Shown here piece by piece: positions 23,066 through 34,851 of a stretch of DNA of 64,000 nucleotides. Location of the stretch: NCBI GenBank assembly GCA_029891345.1, contig CM057006.1, positions 46,505,556 through 46,569,555 on the forward strand, written 5' to 3'. Source of the stretch: Dryococelus australis. Taxonomy: Eukaryota; Arthropoda; Insecta; Phasmatodea; Phasmatidae. The first letter of the stretch is position 1; every line of letters begins with the position of its first letter. The position numbers and the translations under genes are program-made. A model generated the notes under the pieces. It was not told the DNA's origin. It searched no databases and saw only the letters and a program-made list of their open reading frames with translations.

Positions 23066-23445
23066 ACTGATATGGTGCCCTTTGACATCAATGACTGACG
23101 AGGAATACTGGCACTTGCTTTCCCTTCGTTTAACGGCTCTTCACTGAGGGTAGCGTAACACGGACATTTCCGGTCACACACGAGCCCAGCAGCGGGGATA
23201 CGCGTACGCCATATCTATGTAATCGTAATAACTTATTACTGGTACACTGTTCCACACATCCTCCGAATTTGGATTAATTCAAGCCATTCATTATGGGTGT
23301 TGCTATTTTCACAGACAATAGTACATTTCTGCTGAGGCAAAGCGCACAACCTCACGATTACTTGAAATCAATTTTGTTTTTTCGTCGAGGAATCTGCGGA
23401 TATAAATATCCAACTCATTTATCCAACTATGGCAAATGTGCTGAC
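23066..23445. other. Non-coding sequence
   Basis: Probably includes the 5' untranslated end of the Tc1-like element, but I cannot define its terminal repeat. Confidence 0.35.
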
Positions 23446-23644
23446 AGCAATGAGAAGTCGACTTCCCGTGGTGCAGTCGGTTGGTGCGCCACCGATCTGG
23501 GGTGCGGGAGGCTCTGGGTTCGAATCAGGGGTTAGACGTGGGTGTTAATTTAAGATAGGTTATAAGCCGTCCCCTGCTAAGCTTTCAAGCATAAAACCGG
23601 GGGACGTTAAAAAAAAAACCTTTACAAACAAAGCAATGAGAAGT
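23446..23644 (+). repeat. tRNA-derived SINE with 13-bp target duplication
   Basis: The exact direct repeat AGCAATGAGAAGT occurs at 23446-23458 and 23632-23644. The 173 bp body between them starts with an A-box (TGGTGCAGTCGG) and has a B-box (GGTTCGAATCA). It ends with GGGGGACGTT, a run of A and a short tail. These are the hallmarks of a SINE inserted by LINE-type target-primed reverse transcription. Confidence 0.9.
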
Positions 23645-24335
23645 ACACAGTCCGGGAAGAACAATGTCCAACGAGAAACTCGTTATAGTGTGTTAAAATT
23701 CTCTCCAAGTATTCACCTGTCCGTACTTGGTCCAGCCTGTGACGTCACCATGGAATGTACTAGCCCCGTCCGAACTTTCAGTACAGTACAGAGACATTAT
23801 ACTTTTGGCAAGTAGACGAAGTTGCTTACTTGCTGTGTGTATTTGCAAACTTGCTGCGGTAGCCATATTTGTTTCGTTTTGAGTAGAAAACGTTTTGTAA
23901 AGGTTATTTAAAAAAACTCCTCTACGTCGTGCAACATAATTCCCCTGCCTTCCATGCAGTTTCATGGCTTCTCCCCAACTTCACAGCAAATTCGCGTCTT
24001 TCCCCAGGTCACTGGCGGGCCTGTAATAAGCAACAAGAAATAACAAAACAAAGGTTTTTTTTTTTTAAATAAGAAGGCTGGGGTAATAACTTCAGAGCGC
24101 GCAAACAAATGCGAACTTGCAAATTAGTGCGGAACAATTAGCCCTCCAGAAAAACGCTTGGTGAAATTCCGAGTTTAACACTGCGGTGGCTTGTATTTGC
24201 GTGGTTTCGGCTGGCGTACCACAAACTTAAAAACTAGTAAAAAAAAAGAGTACGACGTTAAATAAGAGTTATTACGGGAGAATGACTTGGCATGCCAGCG
24301 GTGACGGAGCCCGCGTCAACCTACGGGTTTTAAGA
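23645..24335. other. Non-coding sequence
   Basis: Nothing is supportable; frames are short and unrecognised. Confidence 0.4.
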
Positions 24336-24613
24336 TATAATCCATTCACGATTACTTGGCACTTTTCTGAAGCCTTGCTAAAGTTATACTGTTAGGCGGT
24401 TCCTCCGACTCATCGAAACAGAGATTAACTTAAGAAAATTACACCCTAGGAACAACGCACCAAATTTGTGAGCACTCAGTGCAATCATATTTTGCACGAG
24501 AAATATTTCATGCTAAGTATTACCAATACACACATTTTATTCATGCAGAATTTAAAGTAACATAATAATGTGTTGAGATATACGTAAAGTTCACTTCAAT
24601 CAAAAAAAAAGGT
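24336..24613 (+). mobile_element. MITE family C, left part, split by an A element
   Basis: Starts TATAATCCATTCACGATTAC, then GAAGCCTTGCTAAAGTTATA and TTCCTCCGACTCAT. It is interrupted at GGTATAGGCT by a family A element and continues at 25056. Confidence 0.82.
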
Positions 24614-25055
24614 ATAGGCTATTCACGGTAAAATAAACACTTTTGAAAGCCATGCTTAAGATCTGCCTGTATGCAAGTTGCGTATTCTTCCGCCTTATGT
24701 AAGATTAACATTGACGTGGGACTCATCACTTTATTTATGCGTCGGTCAAGTGAAACTGTGAAATTATCAGAAAAGTAAATAACTTACTTTTACCAATCTG
24801 CTCATTTTTACACTTCGATGGGGGGGGGGGGGGGAAGAAAAAAAAAAGCGAAATAAATAATTTAATTAATGAAAAAATGGTTACCTAACACTTTTTCTTC
24901 CGCGTTCAGCTACGGAACTACTTCTCATCCATCGTTACCAACTTTACTGGGCGCATGACACTCAGGGCACCCGTAAAAAAATATATGCAGGCAGGACCGG
25001 GGAGTTTTTTCTATAGTTGATTTCAAAAGTGCTCACTTTTTCGTGAACAGCCTTT
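24614..25055 (-). mobile_element. MITE family A nested inside a C element
   Basis: A full-length reverse A copy with left end TAGGCTATTCACGGTAAAAT and right end CTCACTTTTTCGTGAACAGC. It has an internal run of about 15 G (24820-24834) followed by A-rich sequence. Confidence 0.86.
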
Positions 25056-25185
25056 AATTAAATGTTAACACAAGTATAAAACGCCTGTGATACGAGATAT
25101 TTAGGAAGCAACCAAACACGTCACACATGGGGTGATTTTTCAAAGGTTTGATTGAGAAAGTGTAGAGTTACCGTGACTAGACAGG
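25056..25185 (+). mobile_element. MITE family C, right part
   Basis: Resumes with AAGTATAAAACGCCTGTGAT, GATATTTAGGAAGCAACC and CACACATGGGGTGATTTTTC. It ends in GTTACCGTGACTAGAC, the C right terminus with small changes. Confidence 0.82.
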
Positions 25186-26221
25186 TTGGCTAGCAGTAAC
25201 CTTATAGCAGATTCCCTGACATTTACCTGACTTTTCCAGGTATCCCGTTAAATTTCGCTGCTCAACTTACGCGGCAAATATTACAAATATTATTATGATT
25301 TCCAAAAATAACTTACAAAATGTTTTGTCGGTAACAATTAACAATAACATAGCATTCAGTAATGGATGCTTTCCTATGTAGAAACAAATATTTATATTGA
25401 AAAAAAAAAAAAAAAAAATAGGTACAAAGATAGCAAATTGTAAAAGTATTCTCAGGACCCGAAAAAGTCACAATATAAAGACAAGAGGCAATACAAAGTA
25501 TCAATTCTAGAACTACTAGAACGCGTTTCAGTGAAGTAAGCTTGCGCGTTTTTTTAATAATGTATTTGTAAACTGTTACTATAATTATTGAAATGCACGT
25601 GGCCTAAAAGTCGCATTTTCAACACTTTTGTAGTGTGTAAATTATATTTGTTTCTTTGCCTATATCGTGAATTCAACGAGCGTAAGGTTAACTTCGGACG
25701 AGGTGTGTGTGTGTGTGTGTGTGTGTTGCTGCATCTGTACGAATACGAACGACGTATGTATCGAGTTTTGTTTTTTGATTGAAGTTAAAATTTCCCAAGT
25801 TATAATAATTTGAATATTAATTCCACACCCGCAAAATTTTCCACTGCTCCATCAAAACAACATGTCTCATGAAAAACTTTAATCACCCCCCCCCCCCTCC
25901 CCCCCCCCAGCACATTCCAAACACAGTTTCCTTTTTTACATTGAAATAAAGTAAACAGAATCCAAGCTAACTTAACTAGGCGAAAATAAAGCATGTTGGA
26001 ATGCCAACCTGAAACATGTTAATCTGCTGTGTGTACGACCTTGAGGTTAATATCTACTCGTGGTGGCTGTTAAATATTTCATATGCGATTAATTTTATTA
26101 TGCCCCGTTTACATATAAGAGAATTGTAAACAAGTTATCCTGTAAAATCGTACGACAGGATCACGGATTTACCATCGCCGTATATGTAAATCCCTTGTCA
26201 TTAGTAAACAAAACGCTCAAA
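25186..26221. other. AT-rich sequence with simple repeats
   Basis: An A run lies at 25400-25419 and a (GT)n run at 25702-25727. C runs interrupted by TCC lie at about 25887-25908. No gene is recognised. Confidence 0.6.
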
Positions 26222-26640
26222 TTACGCGCCGAAAATAGAGCATGGAAGTTGTTCCGTTCCCCAGCTCAGTATTAAACGCATGGAGAACAACTAGCGGCTA
26301 TGCAGTCGGTCGCACCAGCGCGGGGAACGGAACACGGCCTATAGCACGCGGATCGGTGGTTGGAAGCAAGCATGCAGGCAGGCAGGAGAGCAATGCCTGT
26401 GCTGCGAGGCGGATCAGCTCGGCAGGTGAACAGATATAGGCCGCGGAGGTAGGAGAACAACACACTCAGCGGGGAGTAGGCTATGTATAGCCGGCGACGC
26501 GCTCCACGGAGGCAGCTCAGCTCAGACAAGCCGACCGGCGCGAGAAAGTAGAGAGAGGGAGGCTGCGGGCGTCAACACGTGGACCGGCCTGGGCCTTCCC
26601 GACAGCGCCGTCATATCGCCGGTCCCAAGAAACTTCACTC
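26222..26640. other. GC/CpG-rich island
   Basis: About 420 bases are GC- and CpG-rich in AT-rich surroundings. Overlapping short frames are open on both strands (26242-26439 plus, 26272-26529 minus). No motif or splice pair lets me call an exon. A promoter or 5' untranslated region of an unseen gene is possible. Confidence 0.35.
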
Positions 26641-26698
26641 GACAACACTTATTTACTCTAAAGCTGAATCACACACTTCGGCAGTCAAATATGCAGAA

Positions 26699-26760
26699 TA
26701 TATAGGCTGTTCAAGTTAAAGTGAGCCCTTCTGAAACCAACCCACGGAAAAAAACAAACA
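26699..26760 (+). mobile_element. MITE family A, left end only
   Basis: TATAGGCTGTTCAAGTTAAA, then a GAAACCAACCCACGG block matching the start of family A. Homology then stops. Confidence 0.6.
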
Positions 26761-27052
26761 CGCCGATTATCGAGTACACTGGCAAGCAGGCACACAGTTA
26801 AATTAAAATAGCAACGAATGAAGTACAATAGCTTCAAGTCTTGAGGTAATGTTTAACTTTATAACAAATAAATTCAGTTTTTATACACATTAGAGATACC
26901 TCGCTGGACGTACTGAGCGGACGAAAGGAATCTTTAAACATGAAACTGAACACATGTAACATCAACACCACCACCAACAAACAACCTTTGGTATGCGTTC
27001 GATACCTCTGTCCTGTATCACTACCCCATCACAGCTACAATCAAATGCATAT

Positions 27053-27288
27053 AAGGCTGTTCACGGTAAAGTGAGAACTTCTGAGGCTCTAGTTACTTTT
27101 TTCCATCCAGCCATTTTTTTTTCATCCGTTAGCCACTTTTTCAAATAAGTATTGCCATGTAAGTAATAACCACAGTGTGTTATATCCCACCGTACCCGGA
27201 AGTTAACGTCTAAAGGATAAAATAAAATAAAAACAATAAATTATTGAATGTTATTCCTAAAGTGCTCGCATTATCGTGAACCGCCTAT
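27053..27288 (+). mobile_element. MITE family B, full length
   Basis: Left end AAGGCTGTTCACGGTAAAGT, right end CGCATTATCGTGAACCGCCT. The interior has CATCCAGCCATTTTTTTT and ATTGCCATGTAAGTAATAAC. Confidence 0.87.
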
Positions 27289-27351
27289 TCGAATCGGTTA
27301 CCCACACGGATGAGCATTGTGTACCGACCTTCGCATTGTACAGTACCGGCC

Positions 27352-27684
27352 AAAAAAAAAAAAAAAAAAAAAAAATTCCTGCGCGTCACGCGCACGACTG
27401 TGTACACTGGGTCTGAGTGGGTGTGTGTTGAGGCGCTCAAGAGTCACGTTACGCAAGCAACCTTCTGCAACAGCTGGCTGGCCTGGCGCATGTCGCACTA
27501 GTGGCGAAGTTGTGGCGGTATTTTGCAAAGGCTACATTCGTGACTAGTCAAGCAGAGGCGCGGCGTGACTTTCACACGTACCCGTGCACTATGGCAAGCT
27601 ACTTTGCCACACAGTTATTCGACTACAAGCACCACATCGCCTACGCTAAACACCGATTTGAAGAAAAAAAAAAAAAAAAAAAAA
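27352..27684 (+). repeat. GC-rich segment between two long A runs
   Basis: A runs of about 24 (27352-27375) and 21 bases (27664-27684) bracket ~288 bp of GC-richer sequence. A poly(A) tail at the right suggests a possible retroposed sequence ending at 27684. The frame 27501-27857 includes a run of lysines from the A tract and is not recognised. Confidence 0.4.
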
Positions 27685-28947
27685 TACCATTAAGGAAATT
27701 CGTACGGCAAGTTTTTTTTTCTGCATTTTTAGAATATTACACGCATACTTTGATGAAGTTTCAAAATTTAATAATGGAACGAGTTAAAACTTTTTTGAAT
27801 GTTCCTATATATATTTTTATACAATGCATCAAAATCAATACGCAATGCGGCAACTGAAAATAATTTCCTATGTTATTAAAACGGCAGAAGAATATTTCTT
27901 GAAAATCTGTAACGCGATTCACCCGTATTTCAAATTTGACTTTTGAGATGACATAATTTTTAAGTAAAAACAACCAGAAGTTAAACCATTACCGCAAGTG
28001 AACCTAGTATCAAATTTCAAAGAATTCCAAAAATTCCAACCCGTTACTTCGACAAAATCTATAGGAGGAGCCAAACTGTGTGGTAAAACAACTTTTTTTT
28101 ATTATTTCTAAGAATATATACGGCAAAAGCGTAAAAATAATTTACAAAAATTTCATTTTTTCGAAGTCAACATGTCACAAAACCAACAAAATATAAAAAA
28201 TAGAGAAAAAAAAGTTGGCTCTTGGACAGTCTTAAGTAGCACTGTTTGAACTGCATAAACGCGCACAGTATTAAACGACTACCCAGTTGGCCAATTAGTA
28301 AATTGACAACGGCCACGTATTTTCACGTATTTTATAGATGTATGATACTGTGACGCTTCTGACAGTTTCTGCAATGGAAAACACAGCAAGCCACGAAACA
28401 GGAGAAGAATTATCAGTAACCACAAGGTGTAAAAAGTGCGTGTAAGTTATTTCTATGCAATACTATCCAAACGCCATTAAGTCTCAATATACATTAAATA
28501 AATAAATTAAGGAAATTCACAAAACCAGACTGTACAAAATATTTTCGTAAACTTCCGAAAACTGGAATGTAAGTTTTTTCTACCCTATACACAGTACGGA
28601 AGATTTGCGACAGATCAAGCTGCAAATATAGGAATCCCACAATACAAAATTGTACTTCCGTTACAAAATGTAGGCAAGCTACCACGAGTGCATAAAAGAA
28701 AGAAAAATGATTAACCAATTTATACTTCCAAATACGCTCACACTAAAATCGAAACAGTCGAAACTACCCCACATCAGCGTATTTGACTGCATATATTCAC
28801 TCGGAAGAGCAAAATTCTACTTAATTTCACTTGCTGGTGTTCACTGAACAAATACAGGTGTCTTGGCCTACTGATCCTTCGAGAATTGCACTGGCCTGCC
28901 AGTAAAACAGCGCATTACACTGATTAACCAGTAGGTAACAGCTCATT
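27685..28947. other. AT-rich non-coding sequence
   Basis: Nothing recognisable is visible. Confidence 0.4.
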
Positions 28948-29180
28948 ATAGGCTGTTCACGGTAAAATTAGAACTTTTACGACCCTGATTACTTTTTCCT
29001 TTCAGCAATTTTTTAAAATCCTTTAACCATCTTTAAAAATTAATATTGTCACGTAAGTAATAAACCAGTGTGTATATTCCACCGCACTTAATGTCTAACG
29101 CTAAAATAAAATATATACATTGACTAATATTTCAAATGAGGGCGCTTCAAAAGTGCTCACTTTACCGTGAACAGCGTATA
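28948..29180 (+). mobile_element. MITE family B, full length
   Basis: Left end TAGGCTGTTCACGGTAAAAT, right end GCTCACTTTACCGTGAACAG. The interior is typical of B (TTTCAGCAATTTTTT, AACGCTAAAATAAAATAT). Confidence 0.88.
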
Positions 29181-30184
29181 ACTGAAGATACAGTAGAATA
29201 ATTCTACAGTTTGAGTGTGTATAAAAAGTAATGTGGTAAATTTGCAAACTATTTTTTTTATAAAAATTTGTCGGTATCTATGTTACGTCGATGGGAACAT
29301 CCGGCTACATGCAGGAAGTGACATTAAACAGTCCAGAAGTATACTGACAATAAATACGTCTAAATGAGCTAGAAATGTGCTGTTCAATCTTAAACACACA
29401 CACACACAGCTAACTAGTATGTAAATTATACCAACAACGCGAGTTACCACAGCAATATTTCTGGATGACGATTGAACAACGGTGTTTGGTAACCAAGACC
29501 GGATTTCGTCATAATATGTTACGACGCCCCAACGACGCGCCGTTGCCAAATACTCGCATAATCACTGACGTCGCTAAACAGCTATCCAAACACCAGACAC
29601 GCGACAAAAAAATCTGACTAATGAAAACGCAGCACTCTGGTAGTATGAGAGGAATATCTGCAGCCCACAAGAAGAGAATTTGTTTTTATCGAGAACAATA
29701 AACAAACAGTAGCTCGTTTCGGAACGTCAATGCAAACGAAATGAAAATACAAAATAAATCACTAGCAAACATTATTTCACATGACTTTTCATCTATATTC
29801 CACATAAATGCAAGAGACGTTGTTATCAATTCGTAGGCGATATCCTAGATCAATCCGGTAGAATATGTTCTCGAAGCCAAGACTACAAAAACTAAATATT
29901 TTATTAATTAAAAAAAAAGCACTAATGAAGTTCCAAAAAAGAAAAGTAAGAGAGACAGAAATATTCGTTGAACACCCGTACGAATTCTATCGAAATAAAA
30001 CTTCTGTACAGAAACATATAAACAATATTGCATGAATATTCATCTCAATAGTAAGCTGACAAAAAAACAGCAAAGCGCGTTATCAAAGGCAATTATCTTA
30101 TATTTTACTACGATATGGACTGTTTGTACGCAAAATATAAACTTTTGCGTTATTTATTTCATTTGAAAGATAAAGGCATCGGCA
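29181..30184. other. AT-rich non-coding sequence
   Basis: A short (CA)n run lies at about 29393-29408. The minus-strand frame 29283-29549 is not recognised and has a run of Cys and Val from the microsatellite. Confidence 0.4.
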
Positions 30185-30434
30185 CACTGAAAAAAATATT
30201 TTGTGGCGTCTACAAAAATATTTTGTTGGCATTCAACCTGCCAAAATTTTTGTGGCGTACACAAAAAATTTTGCAGGTGCTACAAAATAAGTTTTTAGTG
30301 GCCACAAAAGTTTAGTGGCCACTCAAAACTTATTTTGTGGCAGCTACAAAATTGTTCGTGTACACCACAAAAATTTGGCAGGGTGAATACCAACAAAATA
30401 ATTTTGTGGCCGCCACAAAATATTTTTTTCAGTG
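30185..30434. mobile_element. Foldback (palindromic) MITE
   Basis: Almost the entire 250 bp is one imperfect inverted repeat centred near 30310. Termini are CACTGAAAAAAATATTTTGT and its complement. The words TTTTGTGG and CCACAAAA recur throughout both arms, so the arms also contain internal repeats. There is no coding capacity. Superfamily unknown. Confidence 0.9.
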
Positions 30435-30656
30435 CAATAATATTGCTCTATAATATGAGGACTTAATGAAGCTCAAGTTAGATACATATCAAATCGCAGA
30501 CAATCACTATCCAACGCTCCTTCACAGTCTTGTTCAAACAGGCCTAGGGTGCATCTAAGCATATACGTCAAACATATAAGATAAGTATCTAATAAAGATA
30601 AAAACCAAATAAAAGTAACTAAGCATAATCACGCAGTCGTCTGTATTGCAACTAGA

Positions 30657-31073
30657 TACAGGTTGTTTATGGTAAAATGAGCACTTTTGAAAGCCCCGCT
30701 TAAGATCTATTTGCATACACATTGTGTTCTTTCGCTTTATGCAAAATTAGGATTGTCATGGGCCTCTTAACTATTCACGCGTCGGTAAAGTGAAACTGTG
30801 AAACTATTACAAAAGAAAATGTTTTTCAAATATGCTCATTTTTACACTTCGATGCATTAAAAAAATCAGAAAGTGACAGAAATAATTTAAGTTGTCACAA
30901 ATGGTTACCGACACTTATTATTGGACGTTAAGACGTGGAACTACTTTCCATTCATCGTTACCAACTTTACTGGGCGCATGTTAGTCAGTTTAGCCGTCGT
31001 TACGCAGGTACGGACAGTGACTTTTTTTACTAAGGTTTAATTTAAACGTGCTCACTTTATTGTGAACAGTATT
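30657..31073 (-). mobile_element. MITE family A, full length
   Basis: Left end ACAGGTTGTTTATGGTAAAA, right end GCTCACTTTATTGTGAACAG, with interior A landmarks in reverse. Confidence 0.86.
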
Positions 31074-31447
31074 TAAAACAGTGTAAAACCGCGTCCAGAA
31101 TGTCAGCTATACAGAAAGATACAGTCATAAGTCCAAAGGAATTTTTTGTTTCGTCACATCAACGAAAGGACTTCTTTGTCCGCTGAAAGCCTTCAGAATG
31201 CCGTAAGAACGACGAATGCTCAATTTGTCACGAAGTTTGGGGAGGGGAAAAAAAAAAAAAAAAAAAAACGTGTTGAAACATCCCATCTGGGACTACGTGC
31301 GAAAATGCTCATAACTGTAGTCCTAACGCAACAACCTTAACGAAAATCAGTTTTTTTACAACAGTCTTAAAAAGTTTTAGGTATGCACGGCCTCCGCGAC
31401 AGCAGTTACATATTAAAGAAAATTAAATTACGTATTTATGTGTTTAA

Positions 31448-31866
31448 TAAATACTGTTCACAGTAAAATGAAAACTTTTGAAAGCCATGCTTAAAATCTC
31501 CTTGTATGCACGTTGTGTAGTCTTCCGCCTTATGTAAAATTAACATAGCCATAGGCTTCATCACTTTATTCATGCGTCGGCCACGTGAAACACTGGAATT
31601 ATTCTAATATATTACAATTCTGCTCATTTTTATACTGCCATGCATGCAATAAAAAAAACAAAGCAAAAGAAATAATTTAAGTAATCAGAAATGGTTACCT
31701 ATTACCTTTTATTCGACGTTAAGAATTGGAACTACTTTCCATCCATCATGGCCAACTTTACCGGTCACATGTCATTCGGTGCGCCCTTCAAAATATATGC
31801 AGGCAGGGACAATGACAATTTCCTAGGTTGATTTTAAAAGTGCTCAATTTATCAAGAACGGTCTAA
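31448..31866 (-). mobile_element. MITE family A, full length
   Basis: Left end TACTGTTCACAGTAAAATGA, right end GCTCAATTTATCAAGAACGG. The interior matches family A. The element lies 14 bp from the next C copy. Confidence 0.86.
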
Positions 31867-31879
31867 CGACGGAGGGTAA

Positions 31880-32315
31880 GTATAATCTATTCAAGTTTAC
31901 TTCACACTTTTCTGAAGCCCAGCTGAAGATCTACTACCAGAATATTCCTCCGCCGCGTGCGAACTAAGCTTAACTAAGTGTGGAAAACTACACCAAAGGA
32001 ACAACACACCGCATTCGTGCGCAAACCGTTGTAATAATATTTTGCACGAGAACAATTTCTTACTAGACGTTACCAACACGCATGTTTTGTTGTTATTTTT
32101 ATACATTATTTATAAAGAAGCATTATAAATTATATATGAAATAAAACAATTCAATCTAACAAAAAAAAAAAAAAAGCTTTTTATGGTAACAGAAATATAA
32201 AACGCTTGTGATACACGACATATTTAGGAAATAACTTAACATATCATACACGGGGAGTTGTTTTAAAAAAAGATTTTATTTAAAAAGTGTGAAGAAACTG
32301 CGATTACAGACTATA
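31880..32315 (+). mobile_element. MITE family C, full length
   Basis: An uninterrupted C copy useful as a reference. It starts TATAATCTATTCAAGTTTAC and ends GAAGAAACTGCGATTACAGA, with an A run in the middle (~32160-32174) where other copies have shorter A tracts. Confidence 0.88.
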
Positions 32316-32394
32316 GTTCCACGCCTTAATTCTGAATTAAATTTTTTCAGTTAACGATTGTGAATACTGATATGATCTACCTGGCAAGAAGGAA

Positions 32395-32571
32395 GAAATT
32401 TGCAAAAAATTAATTTACTTGTAATTTCACAGTTTCAATCGACGCACGAATGAAATGATCACGGCAATAACATAAATTTTACATATGGCGGAAGAATACA
32501 CAACGTGCATACAAGAAGATCTTAAGCAGGGTTTTTAAAATAAACTCTGTCTAACGTGAGCAGCGTATGAA
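32395..32571 (+). mobile_element. MITE family A, right-end fragment
   Basis: Matches the last ~175 bp of family A (AGTTTCAATCGACGCACG, GGCGGAAGAATACACAACGT, GATCTTAAGCAGG). It ends in a damaged terminus (CTAACGTGAGCAGCGTAT). Confidence 0.7.
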
Positions 32572-32605
32572 CTAGTGTATTAATGTTTCAGCTTTGAAGA
32601 TAAAA

Positions 32606-32853
32606 CACTAGTACCCATGGATGGCCGCGGTGGCTGAGCGATTAGCGCGCTCGCCTCCCGGCCGGGTCACCGGGTTTTCGCAAGTGGGCATCGTGCCGGA
32701 CGATGCCGTTGGTCGGCGGGTTTTCTCGGGGATCTCCCGTTTCCCCCGCCCCTTTCATTCCGGCGGCGCTCCATATTCATTTAAATCACCCTCATCGGCT
32801 CTCAAGACCTCGCTGTTAAGAGCCGCCCAAAATCTCTTCACTAGCACCTATGG
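32606..32853 (+). repeat. tRNA-derived SINE type 1, B-box deleted
   Basis: Flanked by a 15 bp target duplication with two differences (CACTAGTACCCATGG, 32606-32620; CACTAGCACCTATGG, 32839-32853). The A-box GTGGCTGAGCGATTAG is intact. Compared with copies at 43247 and 46104, about 30 bases holding the B-box are missing. The body (ATCGTGCCGGACGATGCCGT, GGCGGGTTTTCTCGGGGATC) is well preserved. Confidence 0.9.
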
Positions 32854-33241
32854 CAGGATATCGTTTAGAGAACTATTTGACACGCAACTTAATTTAGTAC
32901 ACCGGAATACAACCACCATGTGACGAAAATGTAACGTGCGCTCCGAACTGTTACAAGAAATACAGCGTTTCAGTAAGAAATTCCTAGACAACATATGTCA
33001 TAAACGAAGCACCACGGTGCTGGCTAAGCCACGCCTGGACGCCAGCTGTGGTGGCACAACGTCAGCTGAAACGTAACGCCGAGCTCACTTCACATTGTCG
33101 CCACCACTGTACATCTGAACGTTCTTTACCGTTAACACACAACACACTGTGCAAACCATCATCCTCTTAGCCGATTACAAAGCCCGAGAAAGGTATCAAC
33201 AGCAAAGTACAAAATTGTTCATATTTTCAAAACATAATTAA
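32854..33241. other. Non-coding sequence
   Basis: Nothing recognisable is visible. Confidence 0.4.
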
Positions 33242-33915
33242 TATACAAGATGTATCTAAATTCAACCGACAAACTTTGGTTGTACGTAGCTCACGAAAAA
33301 ATAAGTTGAAAACGTATGTACAACCTAAGGTCTAAAGTGAATACTAAGGGTGGTACACATTTTTGAAGTAGGAACACCTGTGTATTGCAAATATTGAAGA
33401 CAAAATTTAAAATGGAACACCAGTTTGGATAATGGTTAATTGATCTTCAAACAGCGGCACACTTGTCGCTGTCATCAAATTATTTAATGTAGATAATGTC
33501 TGTTACGGCCCGTATTTCGAACTAACATCCAGATCGCGGTAGCATATTTGGGATTTAAAGGATGGATTATTAATCCTCATGTCGGAACTAACAAAAATGT
33601 CACGCTGGGTAAATACACTATACCTCACCGTTTTCGAGTAATTCGTGTTTTACTTTCAAAATAATATTTATCAATACTTGGCAGGTGCGGCACGCACAAT
33701 ACCCAGTAACACAATTTTGAGGCCTTCAAAGGGAGGGGAAGATTCCAGAGAGAGGGACATTACAGTGGTACCGTAGTAAAGATTTTTCTACTACAAATTA
33801 AAAAATGTGTACCTTAGTTAGGAATTATTTCAGACCATATGTCATATATACGTATTCCAACTTTGATTAACCTATACCCGGAGTTTGTCGGTCGAATTTA
33901 GATACATTCTGTATA
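33242..33915. mobile_element. Inverted-repeat element E
   Basis: Ends are inverted repeats. Left is TATACAAGATGTATCTAAAT, continuing to CGACAAACT at 33275; right (33882-33915) is the complement with few changes. Lower-level similarity extends inward: a GGTCTAAAGTG... GGTGGTACACATTTTT block on the left is mirrored on the right by AAAAAATGTGTACC... TTTCAGACC. The arms are therefore ~140 bp. Flanking TA is visible. No transposase frame is present. Confidence 0.8.
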
Positions 33916-33989
33916 ACAGAGATTTAAGATTAAAATTGGCAGTACAGTTTACATTAACGATTTAAGCACATTTCGGTTCGCATTTAATA

Positions 33990-34215
33990 TACGCTGCTGA
34001 CGGTAAAGTGAGCGCTTTTGAGGCCCTAGTTACTTTTTCCTTTCAGCCATTTTTTATTCATTAACCACATCAAAAATAAATATTGGCATTTAAGTAATAA
34101 ACAGTGTGTGTATTCCACCGCACTAGGAAACTACCGCCCGAGGCTAAAAACAAAATGGATTTATTGACAATTATTCCAAATGAGACAGCTATGAAAAATG
34201 CTCACTTTACAGTTA
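33990..34215 (+). mobile_element. MITE family B
   Basis: Left end ACGCTGCTGACGGTAAAGTG is modified, the interior is strongly conserved (GAGGCCCTAGTTACTTTTTC, AATATTGGCATTTAAG), and the right terminus is degraded (CTCACTTTACAGTTATG). Confidence 0.82.
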
Positions 34216-34647
34216 TGTTTATCCGAAAGGGTGACAAGTGTTAAGTGGAGATGCTAAAGGCCTTCAAGAAATCAAAATAACGACTTGACATTTTTAAAAC
34301 ACTTTTATATCAAACGGTAGTCCGACAAATAAAGCATTTAGAAAAATGGAAATATCGAAGTTCTATATTAGGCAAAAACAAATTTCAATGCTGTAAATAA
34401 GCACTACGCTTGGGCACAGCGCAAGCAGCTCGTGTGCAATATTGTGCCGGTTTCATAGCCACTCCATTCCGTGTTACGAGACACGCAACAAATTTAATTG
34501 TCAATTATCTAGCCTATGTATGAAATCGCTGTGTTAATCTCTAAATGTCAGGTTATAACAAGATTATTTTTAATAGTGCTATTATAAAAGAAAGTATAAT
34601 CTTGGAACATGGGAGTGGCTATAGCACAGCTCGCATGAGCACTTAAC
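34216..34647. other. AT-rich non-coding sequence
   Basis: No feature is recognised. Confidence 0.4.
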
Positions 34648-34851
34648 GCCATCCAACTTTTCTGAAACCCTGCGTAAGCTCTACTTCCACGAAAACCTCC
34701 GCCTCATGCGAACAAAGCTTAATTATGTCTGTAATATTACACCAAAAGGACAGCGCATGACAATCATGCGCACTCGATGTAATATTTTTCATAAGAACTA
34801 TTTCTTACTAGGCATTAACAACACACCATTTTCTCCCTTTACTTATTCATA
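34648..34851 (+). mobile_element. MITE family C, left part, split by a Helitron
   Basis: The C consensus begins after a lost terminus (CCAACTTTTCTGAAACCCTG, ACCTCCGCCTCATGCGAAC, TTTCTTACTAGGCATTAAC) and stops at 34851, where the Helitron-like element starts. It continues at 35357. Confidence 0.78.

Noticed and set aside
27310..27547. Frames with polylysine
   Set aside because: They come from the A run at 27352-27375, and no homology is visible.
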